NCBI GenBank assembly: GCA_022508485.1
Contig: JAFLVD010000008.1
Span: 1 to 64,000 of the forward strand
Direction: 5' to 3'
Length of the DNA stretch: 64,000 nt
Source of the DNA: Clostridiales bacterium
Lineage (GTDB): Bacteria > Bacillota > Clostridia > Christensenellales > Pumilibacteraceae
In this document: one piece after another, positions 9,995 through 19,900 of the stretch
How positions within the stretch are numbered: the first letter of the stretch is position 1
Layout: every line of letters begins with the position of its first letter
Translations under genes and position numbers: made by a program
The notes under the pieces: model-generated
The model's input: the letters and a program-made list of their open reading frames with translations, nothing else
What the model was told of the DNA's origin: nothing
Databases searched by the model: none

Positions 9995-10091
9995 TACTTT
10001 TTTCGTTTCTTTCGAGAAACGAGCAAGAGCAGGAAGTCCGAGCGTCGACCGACGGGAGTGTAGACCCACCTACATGACCGAGGGCGACGCG
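9995..10091 (-). repeat. Dispersed hairpin element, copy 1 (downstream of queA)
   Basis: The 26 bases at 10054-10079 are the exact reverse complement of 53022-53047. The minus strand reads a hairpin TGTAG-GTGGGT-CTACA enclosed by GCGTCG (10090-10085) and CGACGC (10047-10042). The copy near fba has GCGGCG/CGCCGC at the same place, a compensatory pair change. In the left part, TCGTTTCT-TTCG-AGAAACGA (10003-10022) is another perfect 8-bp stem. The core has the same orientation relative to the upstream gene (queA) as the other copy has to fba. Confidence 0.7.
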
Positions 10092-10120
10092 ACGGCTGAC
10101 GAACTATTGCGAAGTTTATC
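10092..10120. repeat. 29-bp direct repeat, copy 2 (overlaps queA stop)
   Basis: Partner of 9966-9994. Its right end covers the queA stop codon (10116-10118) and part of the last sense codon, so the other copy looks like a duplication of the queA end. Confidence 0.85.
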
Positions 10121-11138
10121 GGAAGAAACAAGAGTCGCCGAACGAGAAAAAGCGATACTTCTCTTCGACAGCGGTTTTGTATAGTTCGAGCGTTTTTTCC
10201 CTGCCGAGGAAAGCGCTTACCAACATTATAAGAGTGGACTCGGGCAAGTGGAAGTTGGTTATGAGCGAATCGACCGCTTTAAACTTGTACGGCGGATAAA
10301 TGAATATGCTCGTCTCGCCGCTACCGGCGCGGACAGTTCCGTCGTCGTCAGAGCACGATTCCAAAACGCGCACCGACGTTGTGCCGACGGCTATAATTCT
10401 CTTACCTTCTTTGCGCGCCGAATTTATCATATCGGCGGCGCTGTCCGACACGCTGTAAAACTCGCTGTGCATTTTATGGTCGAGGATATTGTCCGTTTTG
10501 ACGGGCAGAAAGGTGCCAAGACCGACGTGAAGCAGAACCTCGGCGAACTGTACGCCTTTTTGTTTAAGCGCGTTTATAAGCCTGTCCGTAAAGTGAAGCC
10601 CTGCCGTCGGCGCCGCGGACGAGCCGTTCGTTTTGGCGTAAACGGTCTGGTATCTGTCCTTATCCTTGAGCGTTTTGTGGATATAATGCGGAAGGGGCAT
10701 TTCGCCTATTCTGTAAAGGATATTTTCGAACAATCCGTCATAAGTAAACTTGATTGTGCGCGCGCCTTCCTCGCCCTCCTCGATAATCTCGCCGGTAAGG
10801 TCGTCCGAAAAGGTCAGCTTGGCTCCTACCGTAACGCGCTTTGCCGGACGGCAAAGCGTTTCCCACACGTTTTTCGAAACCTGCTTGTGAAGCAAAAAGG
10901 AAATCTTTGCGCCGGTGCCGTCCTTTACGCCGGTTACACGCACGGGAAGAACGCGCGTATTGTTTATTACAAGCACGTCGTCCTTGCCGAGTAGGTCGAC
11001 TAAATCGTAAAAATGCTTATGGCTTACTTCGCCCGTTTTTCTGTCATATACCAAAAGCCGCGACGAATCGCGCGGCTCTAACGGTGTTTGGGCAATCAGT
11101 TCTGCCGGAAGGTCGTAGTAAAAATCGCTTTTATTCAT
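10116..11138 (-). CDS. queA: S-adenosylmethionine:tRNA ribosyltransferase-isomerase QueA
   Basis: 340 residues, normal length. Transfers and rearranges the ribosyl part of SAM onto preQ1-tRNA to make epoxyqueuosine. Recognisable stretches: the N-terminal [19 protein letters not shown], the central [12 protein letters not shown], and [18 protein letters not shown] near the end. It overlaps the end of ruvB by 8 bases. The last residues (SFGDSCFFR) differ from the more common SYGDAMLI-type end; a direct repeat overlaps the stop codon, so the end may have been altered slightly by that event. Confidence 0.97.
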   Translation of the reverse strand: MNKSDFYYDLPAELIAQTPLEPRDSSRLLVYDRKTGEVSHKHFYDLVDLLGKDDVLVINNTRVLPVRVTGVKDGTGAKISFLLHKQVSKNVWETLCRPAKRVTVGAKLTFSDDLTGEIIEEGEEGARTIKFTYDGLFENILYRIGEMPLPHYIHKTLKDKDRYQTVYAKTNGSSAAPTAGLHFTDRLINALKQKGVQFAEVLLHVGLGTFLPVKTDNILDHKMHSEFYSVSDSAADMINSARKEGKRIIAVGTTSVRVLESCSDDDGTVRAGSGETSIFIYPPYKFKAVDSLITNFHLPESTLIMLVSAFLGREKTLELYKTAVEEKYRFFSFGDSCFFR

Positions 11139-12174
11139 TTTTTGTGTAATCGGAGAAAAATGACAGCTGCTCGGCAGCGTGCTTATCGGGCTTTACGCCG
11201 AGGTGTTCGTACGCGCCTTTAAGCGCTATTCTTCCGCGCGGAGTGCGCGCGATAAACCCGAGCTGAATAAGATACGGCTCGATAACGTCCTCGATTGTGC
11301 CGGGATCCTCGTTGATAGCCGCGGCAAGCGTATCGAGTCCCGTCGGACCTCCGCTAAACTTATCCACAAGCGCGCCGAGAAGTTTCATGTCGTTATAGTC
11401 AAGCCCGAGCTTGTCTATTTCCATATCGTTAAGCGCTTTTACGGTGATGCTACGGTCGGTAACGCCTTTGTTGTATACCTCCGCAAAATCTCTCACGCGT
11501 TTAAGAAGTCTGTTCGCTATTCTCGGCGTGCCGCGCGAGCGCGAAGCAATCTCGCTTGCGGCGTCGGTATCGATATTAACGCCGAGTAATTTTGCCGAGC
11601 GTTTAATAATATGCACCAGATCGTCGCGCGAATACGGCTCGAGCCGGCAAATTACGCCGAAACGGTCGCGAAGCGGACCGGTGAGCATACCGGCGCGCGT
11701 TGTTGCGCCTATAAGCGTAAACTTTTTTATATTGAGCCGTATGGTCGTTGCGCCTGCGCCCTTTCCCGTCGGAATGTCGAGAACGAAGTCCTCCATCGCC
11801 GGGTACAGCACTTCCTCTATCGAATGGCTGAGCCTGTGAATCTCGTCGAGGAACAGAACGTCGCGGTCTTGAAGGTTTGTGAGTAACGACGCGAGGTTAG
11901 CCGCGCGCTCTATACCGGGACCGCTCGTCGGCTTTATATCTACGCCGAGTTCGGACGCGATTATGTGCGCGAGCGTCGTTTTACCCAGCCCCGGCGGACC
12001 GTACAAAAGAACATGGTCAAGCGATTCGCCGCGCGACTTTGCGGCGGCGACGTAAACCTTTAAAAGCGACTTAACCTTTTCCTGACCTATATAGTCGTCA
12101 AAGGTTTTGGGGCGGAGGGAAATATCTCCGTCGTCGTCCATCAGCTCTTTTTGTGTTATAAACCGCTCACTCAT
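11131..12174 (-). CDS. ruvB: Holliday junction branch migration ATPase RuvB
   Basis: 347 residues. Motor of the RuvAB complex that drives branch migration. AAA+ features: [15 protein letters not shown] at the start, Walker [10 protein letters not shown], Walker [10 protein letters not shown], sensor 1 [10 protein letters not shown], the arginine-finger region GPLRDRFG, and a C-terminal winged helix with [11 protein letters not shown] and FIARTPRGR. Overlaps queA and begins 6 bases after the ruvA stop, so ruvA-ruvB-queA are translated as one unit. Confidence 0.98.
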   Translation of the reverse strand: MSERFITQKELMDDDGDISLRPKTFDDYIGQEKVKSLLKVYVAAAKSRGESLDHVLLYGPPGLGKTTLAHIIASELGVDIKPTSGPGIERAANLASLLTNLQDRDVLFLDEIHRLSHSIEEVLYPAMEDFVLDIPTGKGAGATTIRLNIKKFTLIGATTRAGMLTGPLRDRFGVICRLEPYSRDDLVHIIKRSAKLLGVNIDTDAASEIASRSRGTPRIANRLLKRVRDFAEVYNKGVTDRSITVKALNDMEIDKLGLDYNDMKLLGALVDKFSGGPTGLDTLAAAINEDPGTIEDVIEPYLIQLGFIARTPRGRIALKGAYEHLGVKPDKHAAEQLSFFSDYTKNE

Positions 12175-12180
12175 TGTTTT

Positions 12181-12756
12181 TTATAATCCCTGAAGCACGG
12201 CGCGGACGATATCCTCCGTCGCCATACCCGTCTTGTAAACCTTTTTAACCGCGGACTCCGCCTCTTTCTTTTCGTAGCCTAACCCGACGAGTGCAAGAAC
12301 CGCTTTTTCGTCGATTACCGTTGTGCCGGGCACGTCGCCCACGCTTACCGCGCCGAAAATATCCACCTTGCCTTTAAGCTCGAGCACAATGCGCTCGGCT
12401 ATCTTTTTGCCGACGCCCTTAACGGTGGAAATGGTCGCCGCGTCGGTATTTGCTATCGCCGATATTACGGCGTCCGTAGACAGACCGCTTAACACGGCAA
12501 CGGCAAGCTTGGCGCCCACTCCGCTCACGCTTATAAGAAGCATAAACAGCTTTCTTTCCGTTTCGTCGCGGAAACCGTACAGCTCGAGCGCGTCCTCGCG
12601 GACGGCGAGATATACCGGCACCTTTGCGTATTCCTTATTGCCGTGGGCAATGCACGCGCCGAGAGAGGCCGTGAGCAAAAAACCCACGCCGCCGCAGTCG
12701 ATAACGAGCTTGTTTTCGTCAACGACGGTCGGCTTTCCCGAAATGTAATCGAACAT
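12181..12756 (-). CDS. ruvA: Holliday junction DNA helicase subunit RuvA
   Basis: 191 residues. Tetramer that binds the four-way junction and loads RuvB. The N-terminal OB fold (MFDYISGKPTVVDENKLVIDCGGVGF), the helix-hairpin-helix regions (LLISVSGVGAKLAVAVLSGL and ISTVKGVGKKIAERIVLELK) and the C-terminal RuvB-binding domain (ALVGLGYEKKEAESAVKK) are all present. It starts 3 bases after the recA stop; the GAAGAA at the end of recA probably serves as its ribosome site. Confidence 0.98.
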   Translation of the reverse strand: MFDYISGKPTVVDENKLVIDCGGVGFLLTASLGACIAHGNKEYAKVPVYLAVREDALELYGFRDETERKLFMLLISVSGVGAKLAVAVLSGLSTDAVISAIANTDAATISTVKGVGKKIAERIVLELKGKVDIFGAVSVGDVPGTTVIDEKAVLALVGLGYEKKEAESAVKKVYKTGMATEDIVRAVLQGL

Positions 12757-12759
12757 ATA

Positions 12760-13836
12760 TTATTCTTCGTCGTCGTCCGAAGAATCTTCGAACGGCACGC
12801 CGCCTTTGCTTTCTATAAGCTCGCGAATTTTCTTTTCCAGCTCTGCCATAAGTTCGGGACGGGAAAGGATAAGCTGCTTAATGGTCTCTCTGCCCTGGCC
12901 GAGGCGCTCGTCGTTGTACGAGAACCACGATCCGCTTTTTACGATTATGCCCTGATCGATAGCCATGTCGAGTATGCAGCCCTCGTTGCTTATGCCCTTG
13001 CCGAAGATAAGATCGAATTCCGCAACCTTAAAGGGCGGCGCGAGCTTGTTTTTAACGATTTTAACTTTGGTGCGGTTTCCTATAACGTTACCGCCCTCTT
13101 TAATCGGCTCGCCCTTTCTTACGTCAAGACGAACGCTCGCGTAAAATTTAAGCGCCTTGCCGCCCGGAGTAACCTCGGGGTTGCCGTACATAACGCCTAT
13201 CTTTTCGCGAAGCTGGTTTATGAATATAATGCACGTTTTGGTCTTGTTGCACACGCCTGCGATTTTACGAAGCGCCTGGCTCATAAGCCGTGCTTGAAGT
13301 CCGACGTGGCTTTCGCCTATCTCGCCGTTAATTTCCGCCTGCGGAGTGAGCGCCGCAACCGAGTCGATTACGACTACGTCCATAGCGCTCGAACGAACGA
13401 GCTGCTCGGCAATGTCGAGCGCTTGCTCGCCGTTATCGGGCTGACATATATAAAGCCTTGATAAGTCTATGCCGAGGTTTTGAGCGTACACGGGATCGAG
13501 CGCGTGCTCTGCGTCGATAAACGCTACCATACCGCCGGTCTTTTGCGACTCGGCGATTACATGAAGCGCAAGCGTCGTTTTACCGCTCGACTCGGGACCG
13601 TACACCTCGACTATTCTGCCGCGCGGAAGTCCGCCGATACCGAGGGCAAGGTCGAGCGCCAAACAGCCCGTCGGCACTGCCTCCACCTGGTTAACGACCG
13701 AATCGGTCATGCGCATAATCGAGCCTTTACCGTACGCCTTTTCTATTTGCGCGATGGTATCGGCAAGCGCCTTTTCCTTTTCCGACTGCGACATCTCGGT
13801 GTTGTAAACCTTGAATTTTTCCTTCTTATCTGCCAT
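12760..13836 (-). CDS. recA: Recombinase RecA
   Basis: 358 residues. Strand exchange protein and SOS co-protease. Walker [10 protein letters not shown], the [10 protein letters not shown] region, Walker [13 protein letters not shown], loop L2 [22 protein letters not shown], and an acidic tail (SSDDDEE). Start ATG at 13836 behind AAGGAGAAGAA. It heads a tight recA-ruvA-ruvB-queA run, an arrangement that puts recombination and junction processing together. No clear LexA box seen in the 36-base gap upstream. Confidence 0.99.
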   Translation of the reverse strand: MADKKEKFKVYNTEMSQSEKEKALADTIAQIEKAYGKGSIMRMTDSVVNQVEAVPTGCLALDLALGIGGLPRGRIVEVYGPESSGKTTLALHVIAESQKTGGMVAFIDAEHALDPVYAQNLGIDLSRLYICQPDNGEQALDIAEQLVRSSAMDVVVIDSVAALTPQAEINGEIGESHVGLQARLMSQALRKIAGVCNKTKTCIIFINQLREKIGVMYGNPEVTPGGKALKFYASVRLDVRKGEPIKEGGNVIGNRTKVKIVKNKLAPPFKVAEFDLIFGKGISNEGCILDMAIDQGIIVKSGSWFSYNDERLGQGRETIKQLILSRPELMAELEKKIRELIESKGGVPFEDSSDDDEE

Positions 13837-13872
13837 TATATTCTTCTCCTTAATCGGTTTCCCGTTATTAAC

Positions 13873-14943
13873 TTATTGCTCGTCCTGCGCCGCGCCCGAT
13901 TCCATTGCCTCGTACAGCGCAAGGTAGTTATAGAGTAGGAAGAGCGTGTTTATCACGCCGCGCTTAATGTTGTCGTCCCTGTCCTCGCCGAAGGTGTACT
14001 TAACGGTATGAACCTCGGACTTGTTTCCTATCGCCACGTAGCAAAGCCCCACCTGACCGTACTGCGCCGTGGGACCGGCGTTACCTGTGGTTGCAATCGC
14101 TATATCGCAGTCGCCGCTTTGTATAAGCCCTGCCGCCATGCGGTACGCGGTGTCGCTGCTTACTACGCCGTGCTCTGCAATCGATTCCGCCGGGACGCCC
14201 AGCCTTTTAATCTTGCTCGTAACAGAGTACGTTACAAGCCCTTCGACAAGATACTCGCTCGCGCCGGGAATGGAAGTAAACGCGCGCGCGATAGCGCCGC
14301 CCGTAAACGATTCCGCTATTTTTATTTTAAGGTTATGCGCGGTGAGCATTTCCGCGACGCGCTCGGCTATTGTTACCGGCTTAAACGCGTAGGTAAATTT
14401 ATAAAGAAGCTTGTTTATTTCCCCGAGCACGCCGTTTAAATCGGTCTGCGATATCGTGGAAGCCGCGCGGACGCGCACTTCGCATTCGAGATAGTCGGGG
14501 AACAATCCTATTTGAACCTTTCCGCTCTTTTTAAGATAGGCTTTAAGAATTGTTTTAAGCTCTTCCTCCGTCTTTCCGAAGGTTTTAAACACTACCACGC
14601 GGTAGCGCTGCTTTTTGTTTTTTGCGTTCAGCTTGGGAATTATATTTTCGGTAAGGTACTTGGAGTCGAGAGCGGAAGTAACCGCGTACAGCTTGCCGTC
14701 GATTTCGAAGTTGTCGGGGCGCATTGAAAAATGCTCGCCCAACTCTCCGTAAAAACGGTCGGTGTCGCCGTCGATAACAATGGCGTCGCACTCTTCTCTC
14801 AGCCTGTCGTGCGCCCAAGCCGTTTGCGTTTCATCCGTAACGGTTATCACCGGTCCAATGGTATGACCGGCGTCGAAAAGCGCGATTTTCGCTTCCCTTA
14901 TCGAAATGGGCATTTTATTTATAGACAAAAATCCTACTTTCAT
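13873..14943 (-). CDS. cinA: CinA-family protein with degenerate N-terminal domain
   Basis: 356 residues, shorter than the usual 410-420. The C-terminal half (from about 200) is a typical CinA amidase domain: KIAESFTGGAIARAFTSIPG, VVSSDTAYRMA and ATTGNAGPT. Family members of this domain deamidate NMN. The N-terminal half should be a MoeA/COG1058 pyrophosphatase-like domain but lacks the usual GDELLxG signature (it reads LSINKMPISIREAK) and is strongly diverged; ADP-ribose pyrophosphatase activity may be lost. Located between pgsA and recA, as in B. subtilis, which supports the call. Confidence 0.88.
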   Translation of the reverse strand: MKVGFLSINKMPISIREAKIALFDAGHTIGPVITVTDETQTAWAHDRLREECDAIVIDGDTDRFYGELGEHFSMRPDNFEIDGKLYAVTSALDSKYLTENIIPKLNAKNKKQRYRVVVFKTFGKTEEELKTILKAYLKKSGKVQIGLFPDYLECEVRVRAASTISQTDLNGVLGEINKLLYKFTYAFKPVTIAERVAEMLTAHNLKIKIAESFTGGAIARAFTSIPGASEYLVEGLVTYSVTSKIKRLGVPAESIAEHGVVSSDTAYRMAAGLIQSGDCDIAIATTGNAGPTAQYGQVGLCYVAIGNKSEVHTVKYTFGEDRDDNIKRGVINTLFLLYNYLALYEAMESGAAQDEQ

Positions 14944-14961
14944 TTAGCTTTACCCTACCTT

Positions 14962-15621
14962 TTATTGTTCACCGGTCGGTTCGTCCGCTTTGCCGACGTC
15001 TTGTCCGCTCGCAATTTTTTTATCCTCGTCAAGGTCGAGAACGGACTTATTTTTTACAAGGTAATTTATTGCGGAGGCGATTGTCAAAAGCCCGGCAACC
15101 ATTAAAAGCCCGAACCCTGCGAAAAACAGTATCTTTCCGGCAAGAACGTTTGCGAAATCGGCTACCGGAAGAATGAGTACCAACGCCACCATTTGGACAA
15201 CCGCCTTTACCTTGCCGAGCATATCGGCGGTAAGCATAGCGCCCTTTTTGGCGGACATCGCCTTAAATCCGCTTATCATAAGCTCGCGGCTTACGATAAT
15301 CATAGACACGACGACAATGGAAATTATAAACGGTTCGACAGGCGTTACGAAAAGCGATACGGAAGGCGTAATGATTGCGGAAACCGCAATAAGCGCGCAC
15401 GCGACCAGCATTTTGTCGGCCGTCGTGTCGAGAAACGCGCCGAGCTCGGTAACGAGGTGCCTGCTTCGTGCGATGTAACCGTCGAGTATGTCGGTAATGC
15501 TTGCAACAGCAAAGACGATTGTCGCAGCCAGCATGTGATACGGAAACCCGACAAACAGCAACACCACAAAAACTGGAATGAGCGCTATTCTTATAAACGA
15601 TATTTTATTGGGTAAATTCAT
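14962..15621 (-). CDS. pgsA: CDP-diacylglycerol-glycerol-3-phosphate 3-phosphatidyltransferase
   Basis: 219 residues, integral membrane. Makes phosphatidylglycerol phosphate. The CDP-alcohol phosphatidyltransferase signature DGxxAR(x)nGxxxDxxxD is present as DGYIARSRHLVTELGAFLDT followed by TADK. Several hydrophobic helices follow (SLFVTPVEPFIISIVVVSMIIVS and others). A charged C-terminal tail of about 25 residues (DLDEDKKIASGQDVGKADEP) extends beyond the usual end. The start overlaps the rimO end by 17 bases. Confidence 0.95.
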   Translation of the reverse strand: MNLPNKISFIRIALIPVFVVLLFVGFPYHMLAATIVFAVASITDILDGYIARSRHLVTELGAFLDTTADKMLVACALIAVSAIITPSVSLFVTPVEPFIISIVVVSMIIVSRELMISGFKAMSAKKGAMLTADMLGKVKAVVQMVALVLILPVADFANVLAGKILFFAGFGLLMVAGLLTIASAINYLVKNKSVLDLDEDKKIASGQDVGKADEPTGEQ

Positions 15622-16939
15622 CGGCAGAGCTGTCTCCTTCCGCGCCCGAGATTACATGACCGTAAAGGTCGTACTCGTCGCACGAGTCTATATGCACTTT
15701 GTAGATGCGGCCTACGTCCGCGTTTTGAGCCGTAAACAGCACTCGTCCGTCCACGTCGGGCGATTGGGTCGGTGCGCGGCCCACAAACAAATTCTTTTCG
15801 AAGTCGGCGTCCTCGTACAGTACGTCTATCGTTTTGCCGACGAGCGAGGCGTTAAACCTCGCAGTGGACAGAGCGCACGCCTTTCCCAAAAGCTTTACGC
15901 GCTTCAGCTTGTCCGCCTTTTTAATGTGGCCGGTAAGCCGCGCCGCCGCCGTACCGTCCTCCTTGCTGTAAGCGAACACGCCGGCGTACTCAGGCGAATG
16001 GTTTTCGACAAAGCTTATAAGCTTATTGAAGTCGTCCTCGCTCTCGCCGGGGAACCCGACCATAAGCGTCGTCCTTACCACTATTTTGCGGTCGTGAAGC
16101 TTGTCTACAAGCTCTTCGATATACTTCCCGGTCGTCCGTCTGTTCATTAGCTTTAATATGCGGTCGGACACGTGCTGAGCGGGAATGTCTATGTACTTTG
16201 CGATTTTATCGGACGAGGCGATTTTATCTATCAATTCGTCCGTTACGCGCTCGGGATAGCAATATAAAAGCCTAATGTATTTAAGCGGCAACTTTTCGAG
16301 CGCGGACAGCAGCTCAATCAGCTTGTTTTCGCCCTTGTCCTCGCCGAACCGCGTTACGTCCTGCGCGACGAGAATTATTTCCTCTACGCCGTCCGAAACA
16401 AGCGAGCTTGCTTCATTTACGATATCTTCGACTTTGCGACTTCTGTACCCTCCTCTTATGGACGGGATTGTGCAGAACGTGCAGTGATTGTCGCAGCCCT
16501 CGGCTATTTTAACGTACGCAGTATGCGGATAGGTGGTAAGCATGCGTTTGCCGTTTTCGGCGGTCTCGAAGTCGTCTTGCGGCTTATCTCCGCCTACGCC
16601 TTCTATTGCGTCGATTAGCTTATTGTACTCGAACGCGCCGAGGAATGCGTCCACTTCGGGCAGTTCCGCTTGTAATTCGGCAAGGTGTTTTTGCGGCAGA
16701 CAGCCCGTTACAATCAGTTTTTTAAGCCGCCCGGTCTTTTTAAGCTCGGCGCAGGACAGTATTACGTCGATACTCTCCTGCCTTGCGCTCTCTATAAACG
16801 CGCAGGTATTTACAATGATAACGTCGGCGTCCGAAACGTCGGAAACAGAATACCCACCGCACGATATACCGTAAAGCATGTGCTCGGTATCTATTCTGTT
16901 TTTATCGCAGCCAAGCGATATTACGGCAACGTTAGTCAT
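15605..16939 (-). CDS. rimO: Ribosomal protein S12 methylthiotransferase RimO
   Basis: 444 residues. Radical-SAM enzyme that adds a methylthio group to an aspartate of S12. The N-terminal UPF0004 domain carries the auxiliary cluster cysteines (SLGCDKN, VNTCAFIE, VTGCLPQ). The radical-SAM motif is CDNHCTFCTIP (CxxxCxxC). A C-terminal TRAM domain (GKTIDVLYED...VGRAPTQSPDVDG) completes the family layout; the TQSPDVDG phrase is typical of RimO rather than MiaB. Coupled to pgsA by overlap. Confidence 0.96.
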   Translation of the reverse strand: MTNVAVISLGCDKNRIDTEHMLYGISCGGYSVSDVSDADVIIVNTCAFIESARQESIDVILSCAELKKTGRLKKLIVTGCLPQKHLAELQAELPEVDAFLGAFEYNKLIDAIEGVGGDKPQDDFETAENGKRMLTTYPHTAYVKIAEGCDNHCTFCTIPSIRGGYRSRKVEDIVNEASSLVSDGVEEIILVAQDVTRFGEDKGENKLIELLSALEKLPLKYIRLLYCYPERVTDELIDKIASSDKIAKYIDIPAQHVSDRILKLMNRRTTGKYIEELVDKLHDRKIVVRTTLMVGFPGESEDDFNKLISFVENHSPEYAGVFAYSKEDGTAAARLTGHIKKADKLKRVKLLGKACALSTARFNASLVGKTIDVLYEDADFEKNLFVGRAPTQSPDVDGRVLFTAQNADVGRIYKVHIDSCDEYDLYGHVISGAEGDSSADEFTQ

Positions 16940-16971
16940 TAAAAAGCTTTCTCCTAATGTAAAGTTTGGGG

Positions 16972-19900
16972 TTATTCGTCTATATCTCTGCCGTACAGCT
17001 CTCTGAACTGATCGCGAGTTATGGTAACGTCGCGCGCCTTGCCGTTGTTGGTGGACGGACCGACGTAGTTATTGTCTACCATAGTATCCATCATTCGCGC
17101 CGCGCGAGCGTAGCCTATCGAAAATCTTCGCTGTATGCCCGAAACGGACACCGTGCCGCTCTTTATGGCCGCTTCGAGAACGCTCGGGAAAAGCTCGTCC
17201 TCGTCCTTGCCCGGCTCGCCGCCGCCACCGCTTCCGCCGCCGTTTCCGCCGCTTGCGGTGTTGAACACAAACTCTTTTGCCGCTTCGTCAAAGTCGGTTT
17301 CGTAATGCTCTTTAATGTACGATATGACCGATCCGACCTCGATGTCGCTGATGTACGAGCCTTGCACGCGCTTAGCCGCTTGATAATCGACCGGGAAGAA
17401 CAGCATGTCGCCGTTGCCGACGAGCGCTTCCGCGCCGGCGCCGTCGAGTATGATACGCGAGTCGGTTTGAGACGACACGCGGAACGCGATACGACTCGAA
17501 AGGTTGGCTTTAATAGTGCCGGTAAGAACGTCGCGGCTGGGGCGCTGGGTAGCTACTATAAGGTGAATGCCTGCGGCACGCGCTTTGGCGGCAATGGTCT
17601 TTATCTTTTCCTCTATCTCGCCTTTAAGGCTGGACTGCATTATATCGGCAAGCTCGTCTATAACGATAACTATCTGCGAAATCTTGTCTATCTTGCCGCT
17701 TCGCACGTCGTCGATTGCGTTAAACGATTCCGCGTTGTTGCGGCCGTACTTACTCATAAGAGTATAGCGGCGTTCCATTTCCATAACGCCCCATTTAAGC
17801 GCGTTTAAAATCTCCTGCGGCTCGTAGATTATTCTGTCGAACAAAAGGTGCGGCATTCCCTGGTACGCGGAAAACTCGACGCGCTTGGGGTCGACGAGAA
17901 TAAACCTCAAATCCTCCGGACTCGATTTATACAGCAGGCTTGCGAGAAGTCCGTTTAAGCACGCGCTCTTACCGCTGCCCGTCTGTCCGGCAATAAGAAG
18001 GTGGGGAACTTTAAGCAAATCGCAAAGTACGACCTCGCCGCTTATATCCTTACCTACGGCAAAGGTGAGCGCGCTTTTTGCGTACTTGAACGTGGGCGAT
18101 TCTATAACCTCGCGTAGTCCTACGATAGAACGCTTTACATTGGGTATCTCAATGCCTATCGCGCGCTTACCGGGTATAGGCGCCTCGATACGGATTTTGG
18201 ATACTGCGGCAAGCTCGTATTCGAGGTCGGAAACTCGCGGCTCGATAGTCTTAACCGAAACGCCCGAAGGCACTTCCACCTCGTAGCGCGTAACGGTAGG
18301 CCCGGGAACAATGTTAATAACCTTAACAGTCGTTTTAAGGAAACGGTTTAAAACCTCTTCGAGCGTAGCGGCGCTCGCTTCAAGCTCGTCCTTAGACATA
18401 TCCTCTTTGGGATAAATTTTAAGAAGGTCGATAGGCGGCGCTTCGTAGTTGTATCGCTTGCGGCGCGGCGCGTCCGAAATAACAAGCGATTCGTCCGCCT
18501 TGCGCTGAAGCTCGTCCGTAATCGAAATCTGATTGTCGATAGGCGCCGTGCGGCTTCGCGACTTTTTAGGCTGAGGGGCAAGAGGAACGTCGTCCGCGGA
18601 AACGTACATGCCGGACCTGTCGTCGCCGTCAATCAGATCGCTCGTAATATCGTGCGTTTCGGACATGTCGAGCGCCGGACCGTCCTCGATTGTAAGTCCG
18701 TCGATAATGCCCTCGTCGCGCACGTCGTATTCGGGCTGAGAAGCGTCCTCGCCCGACCCGTCTATTATATCGTCGTCGCCGTAAAACTCGGACTGAACCG
18801 GCTGCGTGGGCGCCGAAGAGCGCGACGGGCCGTTAGGCGTAAAGTCGGTAATAATATCGTCGTCGCGCATAGTAGGCGGCGTTTCCTCTTCCGGCTCAAC
18901 GGCGTAATGCCTGTTCATATCCTCGGCGACGATTATATCCTCGCGGTCGTCAAACTCGGGCTGAACGGGCCGATCCTCGTAGCCGCCGTCCTGCACTATA
19001 TCCCTGTTCACGGGCGAGTCGACAATATCCATGGATATAAAATCGGCGTCGTCCGAAACGATAGAATCGATAGGGGTAAACTTGGGCATACCGACGGGCG
19101 GCTTGTCCTCGTCGGTGCGCGTTATATCGGAACGAGTGAGCTTTTTCGCGTCCTCGCGAAGCCCTGCCGCCAAGTCGTCGTCGGATATAATATCATTCGA
19201 CGGATTGAAGTCTATCTTTTTGGGCGCCGGGAAGAAAATCTGCATCTGCGATCCGCTGTCGTTCGACGTGTCGTGCTCTATCTTTTTAGGCCCGGTCGAA
19301 GCGTTTAAATCCTCGTTTACGCGGACGTGCGGCTCGGAAAACGCCGGCTCGCTCGAAGGCGGAACGATAGGCACCTGCGTAGGCTCGGAGTCCTTGTCCT
19401 CGAATTCTTTTCTTTCTATTTCGTTTATTTCCTCGGCATTGCCGTACAGCTTTTGCTCAGCCGCCGAGGACGCGTCGCTTCGTTTACCATCGCCACCCAT
19501 GTATTCGATTATCGGCGAGGACGTGTAGTCGGTTACATTGCGCTTTCCCTGCCTCGGGATATCGGACGCAACGCCGCTCTCCGAGGAAAGCGAAACGTGC
19601 GACTTAGGCGAGATTTCGCCCACGAACAGTCTGTTCTGCGGCGTCAGCGGCACAACAAGCTGCGCCTCGTCGTCGGTAACAAACTGTCTCTCCCGCTTTT
19701 GAGGCGCTTCCACCTTAGGCGCGGCGCGGAGTGCGCGGATTTTACCCACGACGTCGAACATAACGATAAGCGTAACGATAACGCCGACCGAAAACACGAT
19801 ATAGCACCCCACCTCGGTTATCGCCGCGGAAAGCCCGTAGGCAATCGCGCCGAAAATAATGCCGCCGGCGGAATACTTTGCGTTATACGTCTGTTCTATA

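Noticed and set aside
10003..10022. Perfect 8-bp hairpin with a TTCG loop as a terminator for queA
   Set aside because: On the minus strand it is followed by A residues, not T, so it is not a standard terminator. I treat it as part of the repeat element.
17210..17270. Gly-rich stretch in ftsK as a frameshift or assembly artefact
   Set aside because: The frame continues into a normal gamma domain, and a Gly-rich hinge before it is plausible.
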